Assembly: GCA_910587695.1 (NCBI GenBank) | Contig: CAJUNC010000021.1 | Coordinates: forward strand, 1 to 29,982 | Direction of reading: 5' to 3' | Source of the DNA: an uncultured Lactobacillus sp. | Lineage (GTDB): Bacteria > Bacillota > Bacilli > Lactobacillales > Lactobacillaceae | Length of the DNA: 29,982 nucleotides | Shown: positions 7,483-16,142 of the stretch, in pieces | Layout of the letters: each line of letters starts with the position of its first letter | How positions within the stretch are numbered: the first letter of the stretch is position 1 | Notes under the pieces: model-generated | What the model was told of the DNA's origin: nothing | Database searches by the model: none | Seen by the model: the letters and a program-made list of their open reading frames with translations, nothing else | Position numbers and translations under genes: made by a program

Positions 7483-9837
7483 ATGGAATTAACAAAAATC
7501 GTTGATCGCAGAGATTATCATATTTTAAACCGAAATTTAAGGAAGGTAAATCGCTTAGCGCCACAAATGGCTGCTTTGACTGATGAACAGTTACAACATA
7601 AAACAGTTGAGTTCAAAGAACGTTTAGCAAAAAAAGAGACCTTGGATGAACTATTGCCCGAAGCATTTGCGACGATCAGAGAAGCCGCAAAACGGGTCTT
7701 AGGCATGTTTCCCTATGATGTCCAGGTCCTAGGTGGCATCATCATGCATGGGGGCAATATTGCTGAGATGAAGACAGGCGAAGGTAAGACGTTGACAGCT
7801 GTCATGCCACTATATCTGAATGCATTGTCAGGCAAAAGTACGATCTTAGTTACGCCTAATGAGTATCTAGCTCAACGGGATGCAAGTGAGATGGGACCGT
7901 TATATGAGTTTATGGGGCTAAGTTTAGGCTGTCGTGCGGGCGAAGAACAAGAGGAACTTAAACCACACGATAAGCGCTATATTTACCAACAAGATATTGT
8001 CTATACGACCAATGCTACGCTAGGTTTTGACTATTTGATCGACAATCTAGCAGAAACGGTGGATAAAAAGTTTATGCCTGAATTCAATTATGTGATCATT
8101 GATGAAGCCGATGCGATCTTACTTGATTCAGCGCAAACACCCTTGATCATTTCAGGAGCGCCCCGTGTGCAGTCAAATCTCTATGGCTTAGTGGACAATT
8201 TCATCTTGACGCTAGAGGAAGATCAAGCGTACAAATTGGATGAAAAAAGAGAATCTGTCTGGTTGACACCAACAGGGATCGCTGAAGCAGAGCAATATTT
8301 TTCGGTGCCTAAGTTATATGATGGGACCCATACCGAATTGGTCAAGCACATCAACTTAGCATTGCGGGCTCATTTGCTGTTTGAAAACGGTAAAGATTAT
8401 GTTGTTCGTGACGGAGAAGTGGTCTTATTAGATGATAAAGATGGGCGGATCTTGGAGATGACAAAGCTTCAAGGGGGCCAACATCAAGCTTTAGAAGCAA
8501 AAGAACACGTTGAGATCACGCATAATATGCGAGCAATGGCGTCGATCACTTACCAAAATCTGTTCAAGCTTTTTCAAAAGACGGCGGGAATGTCAGGAAC
8601 AGCTAAAACCGCTGAAGATGAGCTGATCGAAGTTTACCAGATGAAGGTTTTGCCAGTCCCGACCAACAACCCCGTGCAACGCATCGATGAACCAGATGAA
8701 GTCTATCTGACTTTACCAGAAAAATTGCGGGCTTCAATGGAAGTCGTGAAAAAGTTACATGCCAAAGGCCAGCCCCTTTTGATCGCTACGGGTTCAGTCG
8801 AGTTGTCTGAGATCTATTCAAAGTTATTGCTGACCGAAATGATCCCACATAGTGTGTTGAATGCTTATAATGATGCTAAAGAAGCTCAGATCATCAAAGA
8901 GGCTGGACAAAAGGGAAGTGTAACGGTCGCAACTTTGATGGCCGGACGTGGGACCGATATCAAGTTAGGACCAGGTGTCAAAGAACTCGGTGGTCTAGCA
9001 GTGATCGGAACTGAAAAGATGCCAAATGATCGGATGGAATTACAACTGCGTGGGCGAGCTGGACGGCAGGGAGATCCAGGTTACAGCAAGTTTTTTGTGT
9101 CGCTTGAAGATGAAGTCGTCCAAAAAAATAGTGCTAAACGGATCGAAAAATACTGGCGTAAGCATAAAGATCAGCCTAGCAATCGGCCTTTGCGCTCGAA
9201 ATATCAAAAGATCGTTGCAAGCGCTCAAGTTGCCAGTGACAATAGTGCGCGTAAACAGCGACAATTGACGTTGGCTTTTGATGAAAGTGTCAAGACACAA
9301 CGCGAGAAGGTCTATCAACAGCGCAATGAATTTATTTTTCAAGCAGATGATTTTGATTATGATGTTTTAGCTTTGATCGAAAACGATGTGGATGATTTTT
9401 TACAACAAAGTGAAACGACTAAGGATCAGATCGAGCGCTATATTTTTGATAATATCAGCTATGAGGCGCATTTTTTACCAGCAGAAGTCGATAACGTCCA
9501 GGTAAAAGAAATGATCTTACAATTAGCACAGACCGAGTTGGAGCGTAAAGCAGATGTTTTGAAAGATCCGGTCCAATTGCGCAATTTTTATCGGCTATGC
9601 TTGTTAAAAGCGATCGATACTAGCTGGATCGAAGAGGTCGACACATTGGAACAGTTAAAGAATTTGATCACAGCGCGGACTTCCGCACAACGTAATCCAG
9701 TTTATGAGTATCATTTTGAAGCTAAAAGGGCTTATCGAGCAATGCAGGCTAATTTACGGCGGTCAGCACTCCAGAATCTACTTTTGAGTACGATCACTGT
9801 TAAAAAAGACGGTAGTTTAGATATTTATTTTGCATAG
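7483..9837 (+). CDS. secA2: Accessory Sec motor ATPase SecA2
   Basis: This ATPase drives the glycosylated adhesin through SecY2. Walker A is TGEGKTL with Lys102; the DEAD box is DEAD at 207-210 (VIIDEADAILLDSA); helicase motif VI is LRGRAGRQGDPG around 523. Typical SecA segments such as MAGRGTDIKLG and MSGTAKTAEDE are also present. At 784 residues it is shorter than housekeeping SecA and lacks the C-terminal zinc-binding tail, as usual for SecA2 of this system. It begins directly after the asp3 stop, with gaggg about 10 nt upstream inside asp3. Housekeeping SecA is excluded by the missing tail and by the context. Confidence 0.95.
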   Translation: MELTKIVDRRDYHILNRNLRKVNRLAPQMAALTDEQLQHKTVEFKERLAKKETLDELLPEAFATIREAAKRVLGMFPYDVQVLGGIIMHGGNIAEMKTGEGKTLTAVMPLYLNALSGKSTILVTPNEYLAQRDASEMGPLYEFMGLSLGCRAGEEQEELKPHDKRYIYQQDIVYTTNATLGFDYLIDNLAETVDKKFMPEFNYVIIDEADAILLDSAQTPLIISGAPRVQSNLYGLVDNFILTLEEDQAYKLDEKRESVWLTPTGIAEAEQYFSVPKLYDGTHTELVKHINLALRAHLLFENGKDYVVRDGEVVLLDDKDGRILEMTKLQGGQHQALEAKEHVEITHNMRAMASITYQNLFKLFQKTAGMSGTAKTAEDELIEVYQMKVLPVPTNNPVQRIDEPDEVYLTLPEKLRASMEVVKKLHAKGQPLLIATGSVELSEIYSKLLLTEMIPHSVLNAYNDAKEAQIIKEAGQKGSVTVATLMAGRGTDIKLGPGVKELGGLAVIGTEKMPNDRMELQLRGRAGRQGDPGYSKFFVSLEDEVVQKNSAKRIEKYWRKHKDQPSNRPLRSKYQKIVASAQVASDNSARKQRQLTLAFDESVKTQREKVYQQRNEFIFQADDFDYDVLALIENDVDDFLQQSETTKDQIERYIFDNISYEAHFLPAEVDNVQVKEMILQLAQTELERKADVLKDPVQLRNFYRLCLLKAIDTSWIEEVDTLEQLKNLITARTSAQRNPVYEYHFEAKRAYRAMQANLRRSALQNLLLSTITVKKDGSLDIYFA

Positions 9838-9855
9838 TAGAAAGGTGAGAATACA

Positions 9856-11373
9856 ATGACGGTCTATAGTTTTAACCAAGGTATCGGTTGGGCCAGTAGT
9901 GGTGTCGAATATGCCCAAGCATATCGCGCCAAAGTTTTTGCTAATTTAGGTGTAGATGCTAAATTTGTCTTTACTGACCTTATCTTGGGTGAAAATCTAC
10001 AAACTTTAACTTCAAATATTGGTTTTAAAGATGAGCAGATCATCTGGTTGTATCAGTATTTTACGGACATTAAGATCGCTTCCTCCAGCTATACTCTGGA
10101 ACAGTTGCAGTCTAGTCTCCGTTATACTGAGCGTGAAGGTGAATTTGAAACAGTCAATGAGCAGATAGTGCGTCTGCGCTTTCCTAAAGAAGACCAATAT
10201 GCGACGGTCTATTTAAAAAAAGGCACTTCTAATATCGTAGATCGAGTGGAGCATGTTTCTAAAAATTATTTGATCCGCAAAGATTATTATACCTATACGC
10301 GATTGCTGACGGAGTATTATGCGCCGTTTGAAAATAAAGCGACGGTCTACTTGCGTCGCTTTTATAACGAAGATGGTTCGACAGCTTACGAACAAGTCAT
10401 CGGTCCAACACAGACGCTTTATCGTTTTAAAGATCAAGTTTTGTATTCTAAAAATGAATTTATTGAATACTTTATCAAGCAACTACATCTAACAGCTCAA
10501 GATGTATTGATCATCGACCGAGCAACGGAATTGGGGCAAGCGGCTTTTGTAGCCCATGAACCAGCTAAACTAGGGGTCGTAGTCCATGCCGAGCATTTTA
10601 GCGATAATGTGACCGATGATAATTATATTTTGTGGAACAATTACTATGAGTACCAATTCGATAATGCTAATGAGATCGATTTTTTCATCACTGCTACTAC
10701 TAGACAAAAAGAATTGCTAGAACGACATTTTGCTAAATACCAAAAGACGAGTCCTAAAGTAGTTGCGATCCCCGTAGGTAGCTTAGCTCAATTGCACCAC
10801 CCCGTGACCTCACGCCGACCATATTCGTTGATCACGGCGTCGCGCTTGGCTTCAGAAAAACATATCGACTGGCTCGTTGAAGCGGTCGTTATGGCTAAGC
10901 AACACTTACCTGAGTTGACGTTTGATATCTATGGCGAAGGAGGCCAACGCCAACTATTAGAAGAGTTGATCGCTAAACATCAAGCGGGTGATTACATCAA
11001 GCTCCAAGGGCATCATGACTTAGAACAGATCTATGCCCAATACGAAGCCTATGTTACAGCTTCGACCAGTGAAGGTTTTGGCTTGACCTTGATGGAAGCT
11101 GTAGGCTCTGGGTTAGCGATGATCGGCTTGGACGTACGCTATGGAAATCAAACCTTTATCGAGCCGGGACAAAACGGCTATTTATTGGAATATACTGGGA
11201 AAAAAGATCAAAAACAGACCATCGAACGCTTAGCAAAAGCGATCGTGGAGCTGTTTACTAAAGTTGATCTAGCAAAAGCACATCAAGCATCATATGCGCT
11301 AGCGCAGGGATATTTGACCAGTGAAGTTGAACAAAAATGGCACCAACTTTTAGGGGGAATAACCAATGCTTAA
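9856..11373 (+). CDS. gtfA: SRRP glycosyltransferase, catalytic subunit GtfA
   Basis: GtfA transfers the first GlcNAc from UDP-GlcNAc to Ser/Thr of the adhesin in the cytosol, in complex with GtfB. The N-terminus (YSFNQGIGWASSGVEYAQAY) is the family's conserved opening. The GT4-type C-terminal domain contains ITASRLASEKHIDWLVEA and the EX7E motif with Glu406 and Glu414 (SEGFGLTLMEAVGSG). A good SD (gaaaggtgag) precedes the ATG. Its end overlaps gtfB by 8 nt. All residues expected of an active retaining GT-B enzyme are present. Length 505 is normal. Confidence 0.93.
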   Translation: MTVYSFNQGIGWASSGVEYAQAYRAKVFANLGVDAKFVFTDLILGENLQTLTSNIGFKDEQIIWLYQYFTDIKIASSSYTLEQLQSSLRYTEREGEFETVNEQIVRLRFPKEDQYATVYLKKGTSNIVDRVEHVSKNYLIRKDYYTYTRLLTEYYAPFENKATVYLRRFYNEDGSTAYEQVIGPTQTLYRFKDQVLYSKNEFIEYFIKQLHLTAQDVLIIDRATELGQAAFVAHEPAKLGVVVHAEHFSDNVTDDNYILWNNYYEYQFDNANEIDFFITATTRQKELLERHFAKYQKTSPKVVAIPVGSLAQLHHPVTSRRPYSLITASRLASEKHIDWLVEAVVMAKQHLPELTFDIYGEGGQRQLLEELIAKHQAGDYIKLQGHHDLEQIYAQYEAYVTASTSEGFGLTLMEAVGSGLAMIGLDVRYGNQTFIEPGQNGYLLEYTGKKDQKQTIERLAKAIVELFTKVDLAKAHQASYALAQGYLTSEVEQKWHQLLGGITNA

Positions 11374-12682
11374 TTTATTTGAACGAAATGATCAAAAAAC
11401 ACGCGACCTCCTGTATTCTTTGAAGCAAGCGGGATTTGAGCGCCCGACTGTTTTTTTGGAAGATGATGGTTGGTTGCCACCCGAATGTGAATCGCCGTTT
11501 GCTTATTTTGCTGAGCAAGAAAAAAGCGGACGTCCACGTTATTTTAATGAGATAAAAGTACCGCGCTTTTGGGAGATCGCAGGCGATAATCGCCAAGCAA
11601 GTATCGGCTTTTATGGTCAAACCAAAGCTAAGATCGTCTATGCAGCGCCAAAAGAAAAACGTTGGGTCAAAGAGGTCAAATGGCTCGATCCAGCAGGGAG
11701 AACACGCCTGATCGACCACTATGATCGCTATGGACATCGCTTTGCTCAAAGTGTATGTGATGAGGCGCAAAAGCCGATCATTAAGACTTATTTTGATGCT
11801 AAACAACATGAAGTATTAGTTCAAAACTTTGTGACTGATGATCTGATCTTAAATCAAGGTGAGCAGATCTTGACGTTTAAGAATCTGACCGAATTTACGT
11901 TGTATTATTTGGCTCAACGTGGTTTTAGTCTTGAGCAGATCTTTATCAATTCGCTCTCTTATCCGCTCTTTGTGCTACTTCAATTACCGCAAACGGGGAA
12001 TGATGTCTTATTTTGGCAAGAAGATTTCCAGGGAAATATTCCAGGAAATATGGAAATGATCATAAATGGTGGTGTCCAACGTCTCAAAAAGATCATCGTC
12101 CAAGATGCTAAGTCCTATCAAACGGCAATGCAACTGTCAAATAACTCATCATACTTTAAAAATTTGGGCTTTATTTATGAAAAGAAACGTGAAAATGAGC
12201 AACGAAAGCAGATCTTTATCCTGACAAACAGCGATCAACTCGAGCAGATCGAAACGTTGCACGCCCAATTACCAGAATTTGAATTTCATATCGCAGCGAT
12301 CACAGAGATGTCGCAAAAATTGATGGATCTGGGACGCCAAGCAAATATTTCGTTGTATCCAAACGTTGCGCCTAAAGAATTGGCAAAGCTTTGGCAACAG
12401 GCAGATTTTTACTTGGATATCAATCATCACCAAGAGCTCATGCAAGCGGTGCGCCAAGCCTTTGAAAATGAAATGTTGACGGTCAGTTTTGAAAATACGG
12501 TCCATGATCGGCATTTTATCGCACCTGAAAATATTTATGCACCAGAGCAAGTCGAGCAGATGATCCAAAAACTAAAACAGGCGGCAAGTGACCGAGCATA
12601 TTTAGATGCACTCTTAAAAGCGCAAAGAAAGCAAGCTGAAATGGGATCGGTGGCAACGTATCAAGCGGTGTTAGGGGGATAA
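11366..12682 (+). CDS. gtfB: SRRP glycosyltransferase-stabilising subunit GtfB
   Basis: GtfB is the chaperone/co-activator of GtfA that binds the partly glycosylated adhesin. The opening (MLNLFERNDQKTRDLLYSLK, then FLEDDGWLPPECESPFAYFA) matches the GtfB family. The fold is GT-B-like, but the EX7E catalytic pair of GtfA is not visible, as expected for the non-catalytic subunit. Length 438 fits. Translation is coupled to gtfA through an 8-nt overlap, and the SD (aggggg) lies inside gtfA. No further glycosyltransferase follows, so extension of the glycan would depend on genes elsewhere. Confidence 0.92.
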   Translation: MLNLFERNDQKTRDLLYSLKQAGFERPTVFLEDDGWLPPECESPFAYFAEQEKSGRPRYFNEIKVPRFWEIAGDNRQASIGFYGQTKAKIVYAAPKEKRWVKEVKWLDPAGRTRLIDHYDRYGHRFAQSVCDEAQKPIIKTYFDAKQHEVLVQNFVTDDLILNQGEQILTFKNLTEFTLYYLAQRGFSLEQIFINSLSYPLFVLLQLPQTGNDVLFWQEDFQGNIPGNMEMIINGGVQRLKKIIVQDAKSYQTAMQLSNNSSYFKNLGFIYEKKRENEQRKQIFILTNSDQLEQIETLHAQLPEFEFHIAAITEMSQKLMDLGRQANISLYPNVAPKELAKLWQQADFYLDINHHQELMQAVRQAFENEMLTVSFENTVHDRHFIAPENIYAPEQVEQMIQKLKQAASDRAYLDALLKAQRKQAEMGSVATYQAVLGG

Positions 12683-12686
12683 GCTG

Positions 12687-12854
12687 ATGAGTGAAGATCC
12701 GTTAAGAGAAGAGATCACCAAACGAATGGAGAAGGTCAGAAAAGATATTCCAGTCGAAAAAAAGCCTAATTGGCGGCGACGAGTGATCGTTTTAGTGATG
12801 ACATTGGTCTTGGCTGGGGTAATGTTATTTTCGATCTTGCGATATTTTTGGTGA
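12687..12854 (+). CDS. Small single-helix membrane protein, candidate Asp4/SecE-like subunit
   Basis: This 55-residue ORF begins four nt after gtfB, with aggggg upstream of an ATG. It has an acidic/basic amphipathic N-terminus (MSEDPLREEITKRMEK), a basic patch (PNWRRR) and one hydrophobic helix (VIVLVMTLVLAGVMLFSIL). This is the plan of a minimal SecE-like protein. In several streptococcal accessory Sec loci the small proteins Asp4 and Asp5 are proposed SecE- and SecG-like partners of SecY2. The operon position, size and topology fit Asp4, but no diagnostic motif can be named, so the assignment is inference. It is the last gene before the hairpin at 12877. Confidence 0.65.
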   Translation: MSEDPLREEITKRMEKVRKDIPVEKKPNWRRRVIVLVMTLVLAGVMLFSILRYFW

Positions 12855-12876
12855 GAAGCAAGCGAAGTGTAAGCTA

Positions 12877-12914
12877 AATAACGAGGGGCCCACTATGATA
12901 GGTCCCTCGTTATT
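12877..12914. terminator. Long hairpin closing the accessory Sec operon (copy 1 of a repeated element)
   Basis: The 14-bp stem (aataacgaggggcc / ggtccctcgttatt, one G-U) has a 10-nt loop cactatgata. It is not followed by a clear T run. A second copy with matching loop sequence lies at 15726-15770. Terminator function is inferred from position. Confidence 0.6.
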
Positions 12915-13012
12915 GTTATATAGAGCAGATGCTTTTATGATAAAATGATTAGAATCCACCCAAAAGGATGATATTACTTTTTTTAATATGAAATATATTA
13001 GAAAAATCAATT

Positions 13013-13042
13013 TTGGTAGTTGGCTAAAATTTTTGCTAGAAT
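13013..13042 (+). promoter_or_regulatory. Candidate promoter of the purine permease
   Basis: TTGGTA (13013-13018), an 18-bp spacer and TAGAAT (13037-13042), with an upstream TGC that makes an extended -10. No purine riboswitch core can be recognised in the short leader. Confidence 0.45.
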
Positions 13043-13082
13043 TGAATAATGTGTTAAAAAATAATAGAAACGAGGGGCGAAA

Positions 13083-14363
13083 GTGTTAGCTGATTTTAAA
13101 AATTTGACTAAACAAGCAAAAAAGACGGAGATCATTGCGGGGCTAACGGGATTTTTTGCGATCTCATATATCATTATTGTGAATCCGTTGATCTTGGCTG
13201 ATGCTCATATCCCAGCAACTTTGAGTGTGTTTGCGACGATCTTTTCTTCGGCGTTAGGGTGTTTGATCATGGGGCTTTTTGCAAATGCTCCGATCATTAT
13301 CACACCAGGAATGGGAGTCAATGCCTTCTTTACCTATACTTTAGTGGTCGGGATGCACTTAAATTGGCAACAAGCGATCGCGATCTCGATCATCAGTAGT
13401 GTATTGTACATGTTGGTCGCCTTCAGCAAGGCAAGTGAGAAACTATCTGAAGCGATCCCTCAAGAGTTAAAGATCGGGATCACAGCGGGGATCGGGCTGT
13501 TTTTAGTCACTTTGGGCTTAGAAAAAGCCAAATTGATCCAACAAGGGGGGGCCCGCTCGCTCTTGGCTGTTGGACACCTAACTGATCCTGAAGTGCTTTT
13601 AGCTTTATTTGGTTTAGCCTTGACTTTAGTTTTGTATCTAAAGAAAACTAAGGGAAGTTTTATGATCGGGATCGTTGTAACGAGTGCCTTAGGAGTGATC
13701 TTTAACGTTGGACTTCAAGCTCCGCCTAAAGTCAGTTTAGCTGATCTAGGTAAATACAGCGCGATCTTATTTCAAGGTGATTTTAGTAGCTTATTTTCTT
13801 TGAAATTCTTGTTAGCGGTCTTTTCGATGTCGATGATCTTGATCTTTGAATCGATGGGGATCTTAGAAGGATTATTACCAGATACGAAGAAATTTAAAAA
13901 GACTTTTGAAGCTAGTTCAGTAGCAACATTTTGTTCAGGCTTCTTAGGTACCAGTCCGACAGTTGCCGCAGCTGAAAGTGCAGCAGGGATCGAATCTGGT
14001 GGAAAGACGGGCTTGATGGCGTTAGTCAGTGGTGCAATGTTTATCTTGTCATTATTCTTTATACCACTGCTCAGCTATGTTCCACAAGCAGCGATCGCAC
14101 CAGTGATCATCATTACGGGAGCGATCATGATGCAACAGCTGAAAGCCTTGGATTTTGATGATTTTTCAGAATGGTTCCCAGCATTTTTGATCATCGTGTT
14201 GATCCCGCTGACTGGTTCGATCTCGGTTGGCTTAGCCTTTGGTTTTGCAGCCTATCCATTGGTAAAATTTGCGGCACATAAAACGGATAAATTAAATCCA
14301 TTATTATGTTTGTTGAGTCTCTTATTTATTTTACAATTGATCTGTGAAGCAGTCTTACTATAG
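13083..14363 (+). CDS. NCS2-family purine permease (guanine/hypoxanthine type)
   Basis: This is a membrane transporter for uptake of purine bases, most like the AzgA/PbuG branch of NCS2. At 426 residues with about 12 hydrophobic helices it fits. Visible family motifs are ITPGMGVNAFFTYT in the first half and GTSPTVAAAESAAGIESGGK in the second, the latter matching the signature that separates the AzgA branch from uracil/xanthine permeases. The start is GTG at 13083 with gagggg five nt upstream. It is monocistronic, with its own promoter-like sequence and a strong terminator. Exact substrate (guanine, hypoxanthine or adenine) cannot be decided from the sequence. Confidence 0.88.
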   Translation: MLADFKNLTKQAKKTEIIAGLTGFFAISYIIIVNPLILADAHIPATLSVFATIFSSALGCLIMGLFANAPIIITPGMGVNAFFTYTLVVGMHLNWQQAIAISIISSVLYMLVAFSKASEKLSEAIPQELKIGITAGIGLFLVTLGLEKAKLIQQGGARSLLAVGHLTDPEVLLALFGLALTLVLYLKKTKGSFMIGIVVTSALGVIFNVGLQAPPKVSLADLGKYSAILFQGDFSSLFSLKFLLAVFSMSMILIFESMGILEGLLPDTKKFKKTFEASSVATFCSGFLGTSPTVAAAESAAGIESGGKTGLMALVSGAMFILSLFFIPLLSYVPQAAIAPVIIITGAIMMQQLKALDFDDFSEWFPAFLIIVLIPLTGSISVGLAFGFAAYPLVKFAAHKTDKLNPLLCLLSLLFILQLICEAVLL

Positions 14364-14370
14364 TAAAATT

Positions 14371-14408
14371 AGGTTTTGAGCAGAGCATTCTGTTCAAAAC
14401 CTTTTTTT
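14371..14408 (+). terminator. Rho-independent terminator of the purine permease
   Basis: The 13-bp stem (aggttttgagcag / ctgttcaaaacct, one G-U) has loop agcatt and is followed by seven T. Confidence 0.9.
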
Positions 14409-14420
14409 ATTAAAAAAGTA

Positions 14421-14450
14421 TTGTTTTTGAATGTGAAAACTTGCTATACT
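14421..14450 (+). promoter_or_regulatory. Promoter of the subtilisin-like gene
   Basis: TTGTTT, an 18-bp spacer and TATACT with an extended TGC just before it (ttgctatact). It lies 39 nt upstream of the GTG start. Confidence 0.6.
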
Positions 14451-14489
14451 TAGAAATGAAAACGGTCTATATTGAGGATGGTGAGTTAG

Positions 14490-15725
14490 GTGAGATTTTT
14501 CCAAAAGCTCAGTTGTGTAATGTTGCTTTTGGCATTGGTTATTTGTTTTTATTATCGTGACGGCTTAGTGAGCAGACCGATCGGACATACGGGCGAGTTT
14601 GCTTTAAAGCATGAACAGGCGGGATATGCTGTCTCTTTGTACTATCCAAAGATCGATCCAACTAAGGCACATCAAAAAAATGTTAGGGTCGGTGTTATCG
14701 ACTCAGGGATCTCACCTAAAGTAGGATATGAACTAAATATCGCAGCTGCTTATGATCTTTCGGGGCAAAATGAGCCGTTTGATCAGACCGGTCAGGGGAC
14801 TGAGATCGCGAGTATTATCGGAGCTAAAGATAACCACCACAAAATGATCGGTTTAGCGCCCAATGTTAAACTCTATTCATATAAGGTAGATACCACCAGT
14901 CGATCACTTAAAGCCGCTTTACAACAAGCTTTAAGTGATCGTGTTGAAGTTTTGACTCTCAGTTTTGAAGTTGACAAGATCACCCCACAGATAAAAGTAC
15001 TGATAAACGAATATCTCGCTCAAGGAGGTTTGTTTTTTACCTCGGACAAGCGCTTGGGGCAGATAAAAGGAGTTGCCACGGTCGGAGCGTTCAATGAATA
15101 TTTAGAGTTTATTGAAAGCGGATGCACATATTATGCACCAGCAAAACAGCTGGCGTTGGGGCTGGATGGTCGCGTTCGGACGGTGACTGGTAATGCGTAT
15201 AGCACGGCGTTTGTCAGCGGGACGGCTGCCAGTCTACTGGCGCAAAAATTACCGCCGGCGCAAGTCAAACAACAACTTGCAACGTATTTTAGCCCGCAGG
15301 TGATCGAAAAACAGCATAATATAGGTCATGTGATCGCTAAAACTTTCAACAAAAGTGATACTTATCTAGGTATTTCCCTGGTTATTTTGACCTTGATAAC
15401 AGCTGGACTGGCATTGATGTTGGCTATCAGACGACGCAAGAATAAGTATTTGCTAGGCGTGAGTATCAATACTTTGTTGCTTTTGATCTTAGCTTATTTA
15501 TTGGTGCCGATCCAGGCCAATGCTCATATGATGAAGTATTGGATCTTGGGGTTATTAGTGATCTTTACGCTCTTTCAGTTATATTTTAGTTGGCGTTTAG
15601 ATATGACAAGATCTTTTAGACTAAATCGTCTATTCAATCTGAGCTATAATGTCTTTTTGCTGGTCTTTTCGCTTTGGCTGATCATATTTGTGATGTTAGG
15701 CTATGCGGGAAGTACACACTTTTAG
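14490..15725 (+). CDS. Membrane-anchored subtilisin-like pseudoprotease (catalytic His and Ser lost)
   Basis: The protein (411 residues) has an N-terminal hydrophobic segment (about 7-22), an S8/subtilisin fold (about 62-260) and four C-terminal membrane helices (about 292-312, 321-340, 349-367, 384-404). Asp71 in VGVIDSGI is the normal catalytic Asp. The His motif HGTHVAG is replaced by QGTEIAS (Gln102, Glu105). The Ser motif GTSMATPHVAG is replaced by GNAYSTAFVSG, putting Ala236 at the Ser position. The oxyanion Asn region is FTSDKR with no Asn. The fold is kept, so this is likely a non-enzymatic binding or sensing module facing outside, held by the C-terminal membrane domain. The start is GTG at 14490 with gagg 12 nt upstream. 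It has its own promoter and a downstream hairpin. No partner gene is evident apart from the convergent immunity-like gene. Confidence 0.8.
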   Translation: MRFFQKLSCVMLLLALVICFYYRDGLVSRPIGHTGEFALKHEQAGYAVSLYYPKIDPTKAHQKNVRVGVIDSGISPKVGYELNIAAAYDLSGQNEPFDQTGQGTEIASIIGAKDNHHKMIGLAPNVKLYSYKVDTTSRSLKAALQQALSDRVEVLTLSFEVDKITPQIKVLINEYLAQGGLFFTSDKRLGQIKGVATVGAFNEYLEFIESGCTYYAPAKQLALGLDGRVRTVTGNAYSTAFVSGTAASLLAQKLPPAQVKQQLATYFSPQVIEKQHNIGHVIAKTFNKSDTYLGISLVILTLITAGLALMLAIRRRKNKYLLGVSINTLLLLILAYLLVPIQANAHMMKYWILGLLVIFTLFQLYFSWRLDMTRSFRLNRLFNLSYNVFLLVFSLWLIIFVMLGYAGSTHF

Positions 15726-15770
15726 ATAAATAACGCGGGACCCACTTATGATGGATCCCGCGTTATTTAT
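15726..15770. terminator. Long hairpin between convergent genes (copy 2 of a repeated element)
   Basis: Perfect 15-bp arms (ataaataacgcggga / tcccgcgttatttat) flank a 15-nt loop cccacttatgatgga. It is almost the same as the hairpin at 12877-12914, with paired base changes in the stem. It sits between the pseudoprotease and the convergent small gene, so it could terminate both. Confidence 0.65.
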
Positions 15771-15785
15771 ACGGCATTGACCGCT

Positions 15786-16040
15786 TTATTTTTGAGCTAA
15801 AGTTTGAAGTTTATCGAACAGCTCATTAGCTTTTTTGCTCAATTTCGGTGTTGAACGTTTGATGACTGGTGCCATATTGGTGAATTTATGTAATTCAGCT
15901 TTGAAGGCCTCATCGGAATTGTTCTTAAAGGTCGTAACGGTTTCTTCGATATATTCGGTAAATTTGGTATCGGGTTGGGTCTGTTTGAGTTCGGTAACTA
16001 ATTTTTCTAAAGTTGCGACGATATTTTCTTTTGTACTCAT
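15786..16040 (-). CDS. Small helical protein, bacteriocin-immunity-like (EntA immunity type), tentative
   Basis: This is an 84-residue cytosolic protein predicted as all-helical, with many Lys/Glu/Thr and no signal or membrane segment. Size and pattern (four amphipathic helices; TLEKLVTELKQ near the start, KKANELFDKLQTLAQK at the end) resemble the small four-helix immunity proteins of class IIa bacteriocins, which are often found as orphans in lactobacilli. No bacteriocin gene is adjacent, so it could equally be a different small helical protein. A good SD (agaggtgg) precedes the ATG. It is convergent with the pseudoprotease gene and shares the hairpin at 15726. Confidence 0.5.
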   Translation of the reverse strand: MSTKENIVATLEKLVTELKQTQPDTKFTEYIEETVTTFKNNSDEAFKAELHKFTNMAPVIKRSTPKLSKKANELFDKLQTLAQK

Positions 16041-16111
16041 AATAGATTGCCACCTCTACTGTGATTTTTATTTACACTTAGAAGAATACGCTTACATCGA
16101 AATGAATGCAA

Positions 16112-16141
16112 CAAAAAAGACCGAAAATACGGCCTTTTTTA
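16112..16141 (-). terminator. Terminator of the histidine-phosphatase gene
   Basis: A stem of aaaaaagaccg against cggcctttttt with a 5-6 nt A-rich loop and one mismatch. On the minus strand it ends in a T run directly after the stop codon. Confidence 0.7.
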
Positions 16142-16142
16142 T

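Noticed and set aside
12915..13082. Purine riboswitch before the NCS2 permease
   Set aside because: The conserved purine aptamer core and loops are not visible, and the likely leader is only about 35 nt.
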